Of a stretch of DNA of 64,000 nt, positions 16,510 through 27,965 are shown piece after piece. The stretch is from Peribacillus cavernae. GTDB lineage: Bacteria > Bacillota > Bacilli > Bacillales > DSM-1321. The DNA is taken from assembly GCF_003989135.1 (NCBI RefSeq), contig NZ_RYZZ01000001.1:124001-188000 (forward strand), in the 5' to 3' direction. Positions within the stretch are counted from its first letter, which is position 1. The number at the start of each line of letters is the position of its first letter. Under the pieces are notes generated by a model, which saw only the letters and a program-made list of their open reading frames with translations, had not been told where the DNA came from and did no database searches. The translations under genes and the position numbers were made by a program.

Positions 16510-16932
16510 TTAAAGTTTTGATTGGCTGTCTAAATATCCCTGTAAAATCATGACTGCAGCCATCTTATCAATGACTTTCTTACGCTTGCTTCTGCTCATA
16601 TCTGCTTCAAGCAGAACACGTTCAGCGGCCATTGTCGTCAATCTTTCATCCCAGAGCTGCACCGGCAAATGAAATCTCGCTTCCAAAACCTTTGCGAAAG
16701 CCTCGCTAGCTTCAGCTCTTGGCCCTATGGTTCCATTCATATTTTTTGGATAACCTAGGACAATTTTAGATACCTCATTTGCACTGATGATTTCTTTCAG
16801 ACGCGTCAAACCAAATTCTTTCTTTGCTTCGTTGATTTTAATTGTTTCCAAACCTTGTGCAGTCCATCCCATTGCATCGCTAATTGCCACTCCAATGGTT
16901 TTCGAACCGAAATCAAGTCCCATTGTACGCAT
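16510..16932 (-). CDS. ruvX: Holliday junction resolvase-like protein RuvX (YqgF family)
   Basis: An RNase H-fold nuclease of the YqgF family, linked to 16S rRNA 5'-end processing and proposed to resolve Holliday junctions. The 140-residue protein begins [19 protein letters not shown] with the first catalytic Asp. It has the [10 protein letters not shown] block near 60 and DERLTT near 97. It overlaps ireB by one base and is 4 bp from yrzB, showing a tight operon. Confidence 0.95.
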   Translation of the reverse strand: MRTMGLDFGSKTIGVAISDAMGWTAQGLETIKINEAKKEFGLTRLKEIISANEVSKIVLGYPKNMNGTIGPRAEASEAFAKVLEARFHLPVQLWDERLTTMAAERVLLEADMSRSKRKKVIDKMAAVMILQGYLDSQSKL

Positions 16933-17201
16933 TACTGACCCTCACGATGGTGCTTTAAATACGATTTAACTAATTCCTCAATAATTTCATCCCGTTCTAA
17001 TTTACGGATGATATTTCTGGCATCATGATGGCGTGGAATATAAGCGGGATCTCCAGAAAGCAAATAGCCGACAATCTGGTTGATGGGGTTGTACCCTTTT
17101 TCCTGGAGAGCCTCATACACTTGAAAAAGTACCTCTTTGACGTCTCTCTCAAATGGTTCTTCCGGAAAATTGAATTTCATCGTTTTATCAAAGGAACTCA
17201 A
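16932..17201 (-). CDS. IreB family regulatory phosphoprotein
   Basis: An 89-residue protein of the IreB/YrzL (UPF0297) family. In Enterococcus IreB is phosphorylated on N-terminal threonines by the PASTA kinase IreK and tunes envelope stress resistance. It reads [12 protein letters not shown], with T7 as the candidate phosphosite, followed by [20 protein letters not shown] and the [13 protein letters not shown] block. First gene of the ireB-ruvX-yrzB operon. Confidence 0.93.
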   Translation of the reverse strand: MSSFDKTMKFNFPEEPFERDVKEVLFQVYEALQEKGYNPINQIVGYLLSGDPAYIPRHHDARNIIRKLERDEIIEELVKSYLKHHREGQ

Positions 17202-17472
17202 TTTCTTGCACCTCTCTTCGCATTCAGCTTATTTGAACGGGCAGCAATCATATGAATCGTGCACCCGGTATTATTGCATGTAGGTCCCTTCCTGAAAAAC
17301 GGGAATTCAAAAAGATTTGTGTTTACTGTGAGAAATCCGCCTTTCTGCAAAGAGAGGCGCAGCCTGGATTAATGTGGTCCTGTAGCCTGTCCTTTATGAA
17401 ACCGCTGCAGATACAAGTAGAAAGGAAACCAATTAATACAGATTTCCTCTATTGTACAACACTTCTTTTCGA

Positions 17473-20109
17473 TTATGAAATGGATTTTACCCATTCCTCG
17501 ACAAAGTTAAGCGCTGAATCTAGTTTTTCAGGGTCCTTTCCGCCGGCCTGGGCCATGTCGGGACGTCCGCCGCCCCCGCCGCCGCAGCGTGTGGCCACTT
17601 CTTTGATCAGCTTTCCAGCGTGGAAGCCTTGAGCGATATAATCCTTTGTGACGCCTGCAATCAGATTGACTTTGTCGCCCTGGGCTGAGGCTAATACTAT
17701 AATGGCAGAGTCCAGCTTTTGTTTCAACTCATCCGCCATCGCACGCAGGTTATTTATATCAGCAGCCTGGACTTTAGCTGTTAACACATTTATCCCGTTA
17801 ACTTCTTTCACTTTTGAAACAAGATTAGAAGCTTCGATGTTGCCCAGTTTTGCGGAAAGGCTCTCATTTTCCTTTTGAAGCTCTTTCACTTCCCCAAGGA
17901 TCCCGTCTACTCTTCCAGGGAGATCCTTTGGATTTGCTTTCAATCTCGAAGCTGCTTCCTTCAGGATCGAGATTTGTTCAGTCATTGCTTGATAAGCGGA
18001 CGCACCCGTAACTGCTTCGATACGGCGTGTTCCAGCGCCGATTCCGGTTTCGGATACGATTTTGAACAGCCCAATTACAGCTGTATTCGATACATGGCAT
18101 CCGCCGCAGAGCTCGAGGCTGTAATCGCTGACCTGGACGACACGCACAATGTTCCCGTATTTTTCACCGAACAATGCCATCGCGCCCATCGCTTTCGCTT
18201 CATCGATGTTTTTGTATTCAATGTTCACGTCCAGACTTTTCCAGATTTTTTCATTGACGATTCGTTCAATTTGATCCAATTCCTCAGGACTGACCTGTCC
18301 AAAATGCGAGAAGTCAAAACGCAGGCGGTCCGGTTCGACAAGGGATCCGGCTTGATTGACATGGCCGCCGAGCACATCCTTTAAGGCTTGATGCAAAAGA
18401 TGCGTGGCTGTGTGGTTTTTAACGATCAAGCTGCGATTATCTACATTCACCTCAGAAATAATCGGTGCTCTCTGTTTCAGCGTTCCTGACTCAATTATAA
18501 CGCGGTGCAGGTTTTGACCGTTTGGAGCCTTTTGCACATCAAGTACGACTGCTTTTACATCTTCGCTGACCATGGCTCCTTTATCAGCTATTTGTCCACC
18601 GCTTTCCGCATAAAATGGTGTTTCGCTGAGGATCACTTGCACTTCGTCACCTTCGTGAGCTTCATCAACTAGTTCCCCGTTTTTCACGATAGCAGCTACT
18701 TTTCCTTCCGTTTCAAGCTGGTCATAGCCGGTAAATGTGCTCTCTGTTTTAATGTCACCAAGAACGCCTCCCTGAATTTGCATCGAATCGACATCCTGGC
18801 GCGCAGAACGGGCACGCTGGCGCTGTGCCCCCATTTCGTTTTCGAAGCCTTCATGGTCAATCGTCATATTTTCCTCTTCGGCATATTCCCCGGTAAGCTC
18901 GACAGGGAAACCATACGTATCATACAAACGGAATACATCAGCGCCCTGAATCACACTGCTGCCTTTTTCTTTCTCTTTCCTGATTACGTCTGAAAGAATC
19001 GCAAGACCGTCATGCAGCGTTTCATGGAAGCGCTCCTCTTCATTTTTGATAACCTTTGCAATGAATTCTGCTTTAGCCTGGACTTCCGGATAGAACTCAT
19101 TCATGATTTCACCGACAACCGGCACCAGTTCAAACATGAACGGACGGTTGATATTGAGTTGCTTTGCATAACGGACAGCTCGGCGCAGCAGGCGGCGAAG
19201 TACATAGCCACGGCCTTCGTTGGAAGGAAGTGCCCCGTCACCGACAGCAAATGCTACGGTACGGATGTGGTCGGCGATAACCTTGAAGGCGACATCCTTT
19301 TCTTCATCAGTAAGGTATTTGACACCGGCAATTCCTTCTGTTGCGTGAATGATTGGCATAAACAAGTCTGTATCATAGTTAGTATGAACCTCCTGGACAA
19401 CAGACGCCATACGCTCAAGGCCCATACCGGTATCAATATTCTTCTTCGGCAGCGGCGTATAAGAGCCGTCAGGGTTATGGTTGAATTGAGAGAATACCAG
19501 GTTCCAGACTTCTAAATACCGTTCATTTTCCCCGCCTGGGAACAACTCCGGATCGTTTGGATCATCGCCATACTCCGGCCCGCGGTCATAGAAAATTTCC
19601 GTATTCGGTCCGCTTGGCCCCTCACCGATATCCCAGAAGTTTTCTTCAAGGCGGATAATCCGTTCTGAGGGGATGCCGATTTTTTTGTTCCATAATTCGA
19701 AAGCTTCCTCATCTTCAGGATGAATTGTAACGGACAGTTTCTCTTCTTCAAAACCGATCCATTTTTCATCCGTCAAAAATTCCCACGCCCAGGTGATCGC
19801 ATCTTCCTTAAAATAATCGCCGATTGAAAAGTTGCCCAGCATTTCAAAAAAAGTATGATGGCGTGCTGTTTTTCCAACATTTTCGATATCGTTAGTGCGG
19901 ATTGATTTTTGGGCATTCACGATTCTGGGGTTTTCCGGAATTACACGGCCATCGAAATATTTTTTTAAAGTGGCCACCCCCGAGTTGATCCAAAGCAAAG
20001 ATGGATCTTCATGCGGGACTAACGGTGCACTTGGTTCAATGCTGTGTCCTTTTTCTTGAAAGAAATCCAAAAACATTTGGCGTATTTGCGCGCCGGCTAA
20101 CTTCTTCAT
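17473..20109 (-). CDS. alaS: Alanine-tRNA ligase
   Basis: AlaS charges tRNA-Ala and edits mischarged Ser and Gly. At 878 residues it is full length. The class II aminoacylation core is N-terminal ([30 protein letters not shown]). The editing domain has the HxxxH zinc motif in [10 protein letters not shown] and CGGCHVSNT. The C-terminal C-Ala domain ends with a glycine stretch [22 protein letters not shown] lies before the ATG at 20109, and the mRNA leader is a T-box. Confidence 0.98.
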   Translation of the reverse strand: MKKLAGAQIRQMFLDFFQEKGHSIEPSAPLVPHEDPSLLWINSGVATLKKYFDGRVIPENPRIVNAQKSIRTNDIENVGKTARHHTFFEMLGNFSIGDYFKEDAITWAWEFLTDEKWIGFEEEKLSVTIHPEDEEAFELWNKKIGIPSERIIRLEENFWDIGEGPSGPNTEIFYDRGPEYGDDPNDPELFPGGENERYLEVWNLVFSQFNHNPDGSYTPLPKKNIDTGMGLERMASVVQEVHTNYDTDLFMPIIHATEGIAGVKYLTDEEKDVAFKVIADHIRTVAFAVGDGALPSNEGRGYVLRRLLRRAVRYAKQLNINRPFMFELVPVVGEIMNEFYPEVQAKAEFIAKVIKNEEERFHETLHDGLAILSDVIRKEKEKGSSVIQGADVFRLYDTYGFPVELTGEYAEEENMTIDHEGFENEMGAQRQRARSARQDVDSMQIQGGVLGDIKTESTFTGYDQLETEGKVAAIVKNGELVDEAHEGDEVQVILSETPFYAESGGQIADKGAMVSEDVKAVVLDVQKAPNGQNLHRVIIESGTLKQRAPIISEVNVDNRSLIVKNHTATHLLHQALKDVLGGHVNQAGSLVEPDRLRFDFSHFGQVSPEELDQIERIVNEKIWKSLDVNIEYKNIDEAKAMGAMALFGEKYGNIVRVVQVSDYSLELCGGCHVSNTAVIGLFKIVSETGIGAGTRRIEAVTGASAYQAMTEQISILKEAASRLKANPKDLPGRVDGILGEVKELQKENESLSAKLGNIEASNLVSKVKEVNGINVLTAKVQAADINNLRAMADELKQKLDSAIIVLASAQGDKVNLIAGVTKDYIAQGFHAGKLIKEVATRCGGGGGGRPDMAQAGGKDPEKLDSALNFVEEWVKSIS

Positions 20110-20154
20110 ATCTATTTCCTCCTTCTAAAAATGAGTCTATAATTTCCTAAACGA

Positions 20155-20400
20155 CAAAAAAACCCTCATCCCTTGACAGGGACGAGAGTTAACTCGCGGT
20201 ACCACCCTGATTATGAGTCTTATTGCACTCATCACCTTCATCAAGCCTTAACGCGGCAAACGGTAGTCATTAGCTACACTCGGGATTAGCTTTCAGCTGC
20301 TCTTCATCTGGAATTCCTTTCAGCCAGGGAAATTCCTCTCTTACGTGCGTAGGGCACTCAGGATGGACTGCAGCATACTTGATCCTTCTACGATTTACAA
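20155..20400 (-). promoter_or_regulatory. T-box leader of alaS
   Basis: The minus strand carries the invariant T-box sequence AGGGTGGTACCGCG (revcomp at 20194-20207). The terminator stem (CTCGTCCCTGTCAAGGGATGAG, with bulges) and T7 follow at 20156-20180. Upstream, the stem I region with an AAGGAATTCC-type segment extends to about 20390. Uncharged tRNA-Ala should stabilise the antiterminator and switch alaS on. I did not assign the specifier codon with certainty. Confidence 0.93.
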
Positions 20401-20524
20401 CTATTCAAATTCAGAGTCATTCTTATGTATTGGATTATATTCACAAGATATGCATTTGTCAATGATTTATAGAAAGCGGATGCTTGAAGCTTTGCAAAGC
20501 CAGGAACGACAATCAAACGTTCAC

Positions 20525-21598
20525 CTAAAGCACTGCTTCTTTCTTTTTCGTAAAATGGTTCCGGGCATGGAGAATGCAAACTTTAATGACAGCGAGGATT
20601 GGCACCGCCAATATCAAACCAACAAGCCCGCCGATTTCACCGCCCGTTAACAGGGCAAGGATAATAAATAGCGGGTGCATATGCAGGCTTTTGCCGACAA
20701 TTAATGGAGAGAGGATGTTTCCCTCTAAAAATTGCAGAAAGAACACAATCGCGGCAGTGATAATGATCATCTTCACAGAAATCGATGAAGCAATAATAAC
20801 AGCCGGAATGGCCCCTATTATCGGGCCAAAATAGGGAATGACGTTCGTGACGCCGATAATGGCCCCCAGCAGCAGAGGATAGTCCATGCCTGCTATCCAA
20901 AATAGCAGGGCGGAAATCGTCCCCACTGTGGCACACACAAGAATCTGCCCGCGAATATAGCCTCCAAGCGATGCATCAATATCACCCAGAAAGGCAATTC
21001 CCTGACTGCGCCATTTCTTAGGGGTCAAATACCAGACCATCTTCTTGATTGAATCGAAGTCTTTTAAAATATAAAAAGCAATAAAGGGGATTAAGGCAAT
21101 CAGCAAAATAAAATCAAAAATCCTCATGAGATAAGCCATTACTATTTTCATAAGCTGTTCAAGGCGACTTTCAATCATGGTGATCCCATCCTCAAGCCTT
21201 TCATGTACCCCAAATGGCCAGTGAGACGTTTTATTTTCAAAAGCAGTCACCCAATGCCGGTATTGCTCGGCCACATCCGGTACACTTTCCGAAAGCTCCC
21301 TGACCTGAATAATCATTGCTGGTATTCCCTTATAAATCCCAAAGCCCACCCCACCAAAGAAAAGCAGATAAATGATCGCAATCGACAAGCCCCGGTTCAT
21401 CCCTTTTTCATGAAGAATTTCAACCACAGGATGCAATAGATAGCTGATAAATCCCGCGATGAGAAACGGAAGCGAAACCGTAAAAATGATGTTGACGATC
21501 GGAAGCCATAACGGCGTTAGTTTCACAAAGATATAAATGACGATAAATAATAAGAGCAGAAATCCAAGACGGTAAAACCATTTAACACGGATATCCAT
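20525..21598 (-). CDS. yrrI: AI-2E family transporter (YrrI)
   Basis: A 357-residue polytopic membrane protein of the AI-2 exporter-like/permease PerM family with about eight helices. Typical family blocks are FIAGFISYLLHPVVE near 50 and the C-terminal GGEIGGLVGLILAVPI. Its substrate cannot be told from the sequence; members include autoinducer-2 exporters and sodium/proton antiporters. It is upstream of alaS on the same strand, as yrrI is in B. subtilis. Confidence 0.9.
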   Translation of the reverse strand: MDIRVKWFYRLGFLLLLFIVIYIFVKLTPLWLPIVNIIFTVSLPFLIAGFISYLLHPVVEILHEKGMNRGLSIAIIYLLFFGGVGFGIYKGIPAMIIQVRELSESVPDVAEQYRHWVTAFENKTSHWPFGVHERLEDGITMIESRLEQLMKIVMAYLMRIFDFILLIALIPFIAFYILKDFDSIKKMVWYLTPKKWRSQGIAFLGDIDASLGGYIRGQILVCATVGTISALLFWIAGMDYPLLLGAIIGVTNVIPYFGPIIGAIPAVIIASSISVKMIIITAAIVFFLQFLEGNILSPLIVGKSLHMHPLFIILALLTGGEIGGLVGLILAVPILAVIKVCILHARNHFTKKKEAVL

Positions 21599-21694
21599 TA
21601 AATCGCCTCCACCCTATATTATTCATGCAAAGAGGCGATTTTTATACTAAAGAAACCCTGCCAAATTTGGCAGAGCTTCATACACGTTCATTTT

Positions 21695-21889
21695 TCACAA
21701 GGTGAAACGCCTGTCATTTTCGTCGAACAAATCATCCAGGGAGCTTAAGCTTCCATCCTCTTCCACCTGATGGGTATAAATTACTCCATCCGACAGCGAT
21801 AATTCAATAAAGCAATTCCAGCAATAAAAATGATTCACGCTAATTTTCCCGATATTTTTACTGCTGCAATTTGGACATTTCATTTCCAT
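21695..21889 (-). CDS. Small zinc-ribbon protein, YrzR-like
   Basis: A 64-residue protein with two CxxC pairs (C5-x2-C8 and C23-x2-C26: CPNCSSK, FYCWNCFIE) making a zinc ribbon, then an acidic tail with SSLDDLFDENDRR. It lies between yrrD (9 bp upstream) and yrrI, where B. subtilis carries small yrz genes including one I recall as zinc-ribbon-like. A nucleic-acid or protein-binding role is an inference from the fold only. Confidence 0.7.
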   Translation of the reverse strand: MEMKCPNCSSKNIGKISVNHFYCWNCFIELSLSDGVIYTHQVEEDGSLSSLDDLFDENDRRFTL

Positions 21890-21898
21890 TTTGACACC

Positions 21899-22375
21899 TC
21901 ACTGACAATAGACAGAAATCAAGATGGCATCCTTTCCAAGCACCGGCGGCTGTCTAGATTCAACCACCCGCTTACCCTCTGTTATCTCAGAGAAAAATCC
22001 ATCCGTCGTTTCATATGCTACGATTGTGCCCATTTCTTCCTGGAAATATACATCATGCAGCAAGCCCAGTTCTTCTCCGGCCTCAGTAAGGAGCATTTTC
22101 CCGAAGAGTGAATCAGCGTTGAATAAATAATGATTGGCTGGGTTATTTTTGTTCTCCGGCAAAGGCCCAACACCTGAAAGAATGATTCCTTCAGAGCCGA
22201 AAGAAGATACTTCACCCAAAGAAAGATACATAGTCCTTTTAAAAAAGCTCTTTCGATGAACGATGATTCCTTCGACCTTCCCCGAATCGGAAATACAAAG
22301 ATCGGATACCTGTCCTATTGTTTCGCCTTGCCTGGTATATACCGGCATCCCTTTTAACAAAGAAAACGTCCGCAA
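21899..22375 (-). CDS. yrrD: PRC-barrel domain protein YrrD
   Basis: A 158-residue protein with two PRC-barrel domains, small beta-barrels usually involved in protein or RNA binding. It opens MRTFSLLKGMPVYTRQGETI (first barrel); the second starts near SLFGKMLLTEAGEELG. I choose the TTG at 22375 after AAGGCGGG. The longer frame to 22477 has an atypical N-terminus. Position between recD2 and yrrI matches yrrD. Molecular function is unknown. Confidence 0.85.
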   Translation of the reverse strand: MRTFSLLKGMPVYTRQGETIGQVSDLCISDSGKVEGIIVHRKSFFKRTMYLSLGEVSSFGSEGIILSGVGPLPENKNNPANHYLFNADSLFGKMLLTEAGEELGLLHDVYFQEEMGTIVAYETTDGFFSEITEGKRVVESRQPPVLGKDAILISVYCQ

Positions 22376-22561
22376 GGTTATCCCGCCTTTCCGAACATCT
22401 ATAGTATCCGTTATCGGCTCCGTATTCATGAGGAGAAAGGTTTTCCATACAGCGTGAAGAGAGCCTTGATAAATCACAGCTCATACAATCAAAAGTTTAC
22501 CGTTCACAAATTCGATATTTGAACACAATCCAGTTTCTGCTCAAAAATATGGATCAACCAT

Positions 22562-23350
22562 CTATTGAATAGTAAAAAGGAACCATAAAAAGGAAAACAA
22601 TAAGCCTTTTAGCTCCACAACCCAGATAAAAACAGCATTGCGAGAGGCTCCGCTCATAAATTTGAAAGAGAGCTCATAAATTTCGATAATCGCTCTTAAA
22701 TCCTGATAATCGATCATAAATCATTTTTTGCTGCTTCAGATTTCCACAAAAAGGGTAATTGTGGACACTTTTGTCTCCACCTGCTCCGAGAACGGGGATA
22801 AAAACAGCTTTTCCAACAAAAAGCGACGGCTCCACTCGTAAATAGGAAAGAAAGCTCATAAATTTCGATAATCGCTCTTAAATCTTGATAATCGATCATA
22901 AATCATGTTTGGCTGCTTCGAATTTCCACAAAAAGAGTAATTGTGGACACTTTTGTCTCCACCTGCTCCGAGAATGGGGATAAAAACAGCTTTTCCAACA
23001 AATAGCGACGGCTCCGCTCGTAAATAGGAAAGAAAGCTTATAAATTTCGATAATCGCTCTTAAATCCTGATAATCGATCATAAATCATGTTTGGCTGCTT
23101 CGAATTTCCACAAAAAGGGTAATTGTAGACACTTTTGTCTCCACCTGCTCTGGGGACAGGGATAAAAACAGCTTTTCCAACAAAAAGCGACGGCTCCACT
23201 CGTAAATAGGAAAGAAAGCTCATAAATTTCGATAATCGCTCTTAAATCATGTTTGGACACTTTCGGTTTCCATAAAAAGGAAAATAGTTTAACAAAAAGC
23301 AGTATTGCTCAAAAAGCGACAGCTCTTTTACACGAAAGTAGCGGCCGTCC
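22562..23350. repeat. 182-bp tandem repeat array with 20-bp internal periodicity
   Basis: Three near-identical units start at 22673, 22855 and 23037, and a fourth begins at 23219. The spacing is exactly 182 bp each time. Each unit holds four 20-bp sub-repeats of the type GCTCATAAATTTCGATAATC, then a stretch with TTCCACAAAAAGG and TGGACACTTTTGTC. Degenerate partial copies extend to about 22562 and 23340. The array fills the gap between yrrD and recD2. The 60-residue open frames inside it are products of the repeat, not genes. Confidence 0.93.
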
Positions 23351-23352
23351 TT

Positions 23353-25749
23353 TTATTTCCCGATAAAATCATACGGTGTTACATCTTCCATTCCAATCAT
23401 TGGGTCTGTATTAAGCAGATTCTCCAAATATTCTATTGGATCAGCCTTTTCACCGATTTCCGGTGCGGACATTTCACTTTTGAGCTTTTCGAGTAATGTT
23501 GTTTTCCGGCGTTGCTCATTATTTCTTTCAACACCCAGGCGAAGTGCTTCCTCTTCTCCGCACAAAATCAAAAAGTTCTTGCTGCGGGTAATCGCCGTGT
23601 AAATTAGATTCCGGCGCAGCATTCGATAATAGCTTTTCACGATCGGAAAAATCACGATCGGAAACTCGCTGCCCTGTGATTTATGGATGGAAGTGCAAAA
23701 AGCATGGGTTATTTGTGACAGATCCTGCCTGGTGTAGGTTACTTCAATCCCCTCAAAGGAAATAATCAGCTTGTCGACATTATCCGTGTTTTCCTTGGCA
23801 AATAAAATCGAAACAATTTCCCCGATATCGCCATTAAAAACGCCGCTTTCTGGCTGATTGACCAATTGGAGCACTTTATCTCCGGTACGGTATGATATGT
23901 CGCCAAATTTGATCTCGCGTTTTTTATTGTCGTCATTGCTGTTGAACACTTCCTGCAGCATTTTATTTAAGTTATCGATTCCCGCCGGTCCTTTGTACAT
24001 CGGTGCCAGAACCTGGATGTCACGTGCCGTAAAGCCTTTTTTACGTGCATTCCGGACGACTTTTTCGACTGCCTCGGCAATTTGGGCTGTATTGCATCTG
24101 ATAAACGAACGGTCAGCCTGCTGTTTTTCAACATCATACGGCAAGGTTCCGCGTTTGATTTCATGGGCTAATTCAATGATCGACGATCCATTGGCCTGCC
24201 GGTAAATATGCTCAAGGGCAACGGTTGGCACACAATCTGATGCGAGCAAATCCTTTAGAACCTGTCCCGGGCCGACTGATGGGAGCTGATCCTCATCACC
24301 GACCAAAATGACCTGGACATGTTCGGGCAGTGCCTTGAACAGCTGATGCGCAAGCCATGTATCCACCATCGAAACTTCATCAATGATGACGATTTTGCCG
24401 TTAATTGGATTATCCTCATCATGCGAAAATCCTTCACTTCCATTCCAGCCAAGCAAGCGGTGGATCGTTACCGCCGGGATTCCCGTCGATTCGGACATCC
24501 GTTTCGCAGCCCTTCCGGTAGGTGCGGCCAAAATGAACGGGAACGGATCATCCTCATTTTTATAATCGTTAATATCCATCGAGATGCCATGAAGTTCGCT
24601 GTACAATTCGACGATCCCCTTGATGACCGTCGTTTTTCCGGTGCCGGGGCCTCCTGTAAGAATTAGCATCGGCGATTGCAATGCCGTCTGGATCGCTTCC
24701 TTTTGGGCGGAAGCGTATTCAACATCAAGCCGTTCTTCCAGCTCGCCAAGCGCCAGTAAAAACTCCGATTCAGGAAATTGATTTTCATATTCTGTTTGGG
24801 AGAGAATTCGATTGATATTGGTTACAATCCCTTTTTCCGAAAAGTAGAGCGACGGAAGGTAAACCCTTCTTTCTTCGACAATGATTTTTTCCTCTTCGCC
24901 AAGCTTGAGGACTTCTTCGGAAATCTCACTGAATTCAATGCTATCCCGTTTGTTTTCCTCGAGCAGCTTTTTTACACTTTCAAGCAAATGATCTGCTTCT
25001 AGATAAACATTCCCTTCCTGAAGGCATTGCGATTCCAATGTATACAGGCAAGCTGCCTTGATACGGTCTGGATGGCTTCCGCTTATGCCAAGCTGATATC
25101 CCAGCTCATCGGCGCGGCCAAAGCCGATTCCCTCAATATCCTCAACAAGCTTATAAGGATTCGTCTGGATGATTGAAATCGTATCTTGCATGTAAATCTG
25201 ATAAATTTTCATCGAAAGCTGGGGCCCGAATCCATACTGATTGAGCGCGATCATCACCTGTTCAAGGCCTTGATGTTCGATCAGCGTATCATATAAGCTT
25301 TTCGCTTTTTCCGGTGAGAGCTTTGGTATGCTATCCAAAAGCGATGGCTGCTCAAGAATTTTCGAAATCGCATTCTCGCCAAGCGTTTCGACTATGCCCT
25401 CAGCCGTTTTCTTTCCGATTCCTTTAAAAAGCTCGCTTGATAAATAGCTGACAATACCGTCCTTAGACTGTGGCATGTCTTTACGGAAATGGTCGACATG
25501 GAACTGCAGGCCAAACCGGGGATGGTCTTTCAGCTGGCCATAAAAAATATATATCTCATGCTCATGGATGCGGGGGAAATAGCCGGTCACAACAGCCTCC
25601 TTTTCCTCATATTTGAGGTTGGTTTCATCAAGGCGGATCCGTACAACCGAATACATGTTTTGTTCATTATGAAAGATCGTGACCAAATGCCTTCCCTTAA
25701 TAAATGATTTCTCTTCCGAAAACAAATCCATCGAATCCTGCTGCGCCAA
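23353..25749 (-). CDS. recD2: SF1B DNA helicase RecD2
   Basis: A RecBC-independent 5'-3' helicase involved in replication-fork and repair processes. The 798-residue protein has an N-terminal OB-like region, helix-hairpin-helix repeats (ELFKGIGKKTAEGIVETLGE), and the helicase core: Walker A GGPGTGKTT near residue 365, the DExx-type box IIDEVSMVD near 455, and the C-terminal motif THAFCTSIHKSQGSEFPIV. It matches yrrC by position between yrrB and yrrD. Confidence 0.96.
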   Translation of the reverse strand: MAQQDSMDLFSEEKSFIKGRHLVTIFHNEQNMYSVVRIRLDETNLKYEEKEAVVTGYFPRIHEHEIYIFYGQLKDHPRFGLQFHVDHFRKDMPQSKDGIVSYLSSELFKGIGKKTAEGIVETLGENAISKILEQPSLLDSIPKLSPEKAKSLYDTLIEHQGLEQVMIALNQYGFGPQLSMKIYQIYMQDTISIIQTNPYKLVEDIEGIGFGRADELGYQLGISGSHPDRIKAACLYTLESQCLQEGNVYLEADHLLESVKKLLEENKRDSIEFSEISEEVLKLGEEEKIIVEERRVYLPSLYFSEKGIVTNINRILSQTEYENQFPESEFLLALGELEERLDVEYASAQKEAIQTALQSPMLILTGGPGTGKTTVIKGIVELYSELHGISMDINDYKNEDDPFPFILAAPTGRAAKRMSESTGIPAVTIHRLLGWNGSEGFSHDEDNPINGKIVIIDEVSMVDTWLAHQLFKALPEHVQVILVGDEDQLPSVGPGQVLKDLLASDCVPTVALEHIYRQANGSSIIELAHEIKRGTLPYDVEKQQADRSFIRCNTAQIAEAVEKVVRNARKKGFTARDIQVLAPMYKGPAGIDNLNKMLQEVFNSNDDNKKREIKFGDISYRTGDKVLQLVNQPESGVFNGDIGEIVSILFAKENTDNVDKLIISFEGIEVTYTRQDLSQITHAFCTSIHKSQGSEFPIVIFPIVKSYYRMLRRNLIYTAITRSKNFLILCGEEEALRLGVERNNEQRRKTTLLEKLKSEMSAPEIGEKADPIEYLENLLNTDPMIGMEDVTPYDFIGK

Positions 25750-25852
25750 ACTGTTTCCCTCCTTTTACAATGTAAGATCCTTCAACTAGCGAAAGATGTT
25801 TCAACCAAATCAAAAAAATATTCCAACTAAATCTGCAGAGGGATCATTCCGA

Positions 25853-26521
25853 TCAGTTTTCCTCCGCTAAAAAAGTCTCCATCAAGTTCTTTCCGTTCGC
25901 TGCCAGCATGTGGTCCGGCTGTGCCTGCAACGCTTTGTCAAAAAACTCAATCGCTGTTTTTGGATCCTCAAGATGGGCAGCATAGGCGACACCGAGGTTA
26001 TAATACGCATCCGAATGGTCCGGATCCTGCTCGACGACAAGTAACAGCTGGTTGATCAATTCGTCATACAACTCCGCATTGGCGAGACAGAGCGCATATT
26101 GAAATCTTGCATCGACATCTTCCGGGTTTAATTCAACGCTCCTTTGTAAATAGGGCATCGCAAGCTTCGCCTGGTCAAGCTGCATCAAGCTCATACCCAG
26201 CATAAAGTGAGCATCGCTGTTGTCGAGGCCGTAGCGGATTGATTTTTCGAACATATCCTTTGCCTCGATAAACTTTGCCTCATCAAAATACACGTTGCCA
26301 AGCGAATAATACGCGGCAGCAGCCTTTTCATCCAGCTCAATTGCTTTTTTATAAAAGTTAACGGCCCGATCAAGTTCTCCGACTGCCGTCAATACATTTC
26401 CAAAGTTGATATATGCTACTGGTTCTGCAGGATTTTCCTCGATGGCCTCAGAAAATACTTTTATCGCATCGTCATATTTGCCTGCCTGCATGTATTGAAT
26501 TCCCTGTTGGTTTTTATCCAT
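25853..26521 (-). CDS. yrrB: Tetratricopeptide-repeat protein YrrB
   Basis: A 222-residue protein made of about six TPR units (for example DAIKVFSEAIEENPAEPVAY and AVNFYKKAIELDEKAAAAYY), so a protein-interaction scaffold. There is no signal peptide. It stands between recD2 and mnmA as yrrB does in B. subtilis. The partner is unknown. Confidence 0.88.
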   Translation of the reverse strand: MDKNQQGIQYMQAGKYDDAIKVFSEAIEENPAEPVAYINFGNVLTAVGELDRAVNFYKKAIELDEKAAAAYYSLGNVYFDEAKFIEAKDMFEKSIRYGLDNSDAHFMLGMSLMQLDQAKLAMPYLQRSVELNPEDVDARFQYALCLANAELYDELINQLLLVVEQDPDHSDAYYNLGVAYAAHLEDPKTAIEFFDKALQAQPDHMLAANGKNLMETFLAEEN

Positions 26522-26583
26522 ATCGATTCACGCTCCAATTTTTCTACTAAAGAGTATATCATATGTTGTGGTATGACAGAACA

Positions 26584-26788
26584 AAGCGGAAGCGCCTTGT
26601 AAAAGAACAAAAGCGCAAGCGCCTTGATCAGCCCCGACAAGCATAAGACGAGCAGCTGTATGGGGAGCGATTTTCTCCCCATCAGATGATTGGCTTATGA
26701 CCTCGAGGGGCTAGGCGCTGGAGCTGGATGCAGATAACCTAGATTAAATTATCCACATAAAATAATTTTATAATTTCCTAAACAACGA
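26584..26788. repeat. Bacillus-type interspersed repeat (about 205 bp)
   Basis: The stretch contains AAGCGCAAGCGCCTTGATCA, GCCCCGACAAGCATAAGACG, a GGGGAG/CTCCCC hairpin, GGCTTATGACCTCGAGGGGC and TAGGCGCTGGAGCTGGAT. It ends with AATTATCCACATAAAATAAT and TATAATTTCCTAAACAACG. The arms GCGCCTTGATCAGCCCC and GGGGCTAGGCGC fold on each other. I recognise this as a repeat scattered between genes in many Bacillaceae. Fragments recur at 29127-29145 (AAAAGCGCAAGCGCCTA) and 20139-20155. Confidence 0.8.
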
Positions 26789-26814
26789 AAAATCCCCAGC
26801 CTGATCAGCTGGGG
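26788..26814 (-). terminator. Terminator of mnmA
   Basis: CCCCAGC (26794-26800) pairs with GCTGGGG (26808-26814), with ATTTTTC on the minus strand after it. Confidence 0.88.
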
Positions 26815-26826
26815 TTGGCTCCGGTG

Positions 26827-27960
<1,134 letters not shown>

Positions 27961-27965
27961 TCAAT

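Noticed and set aside
17202-17472. Possible gene between ireB and alaS
   Set aside because: Neither strand shows a frame with a start signal or a family motif.
18778-19515. Open frames opposite alaS
   Set aside because: Shadows of a conserved 878-codon gene, with no start signals.
22714-23260. Three similar 60-codon frames on the minus strand
   Set aside because: They arise because the repeat unit (182 bp) is free of stops in one frame; each copy shifts frame at the next unit and none has a ribosome binding site.
22562-23350. CRISPR array
   Set aside because: The repeats are contiguous with a 182-bp period and no unique spacers, and no cas gene is present.
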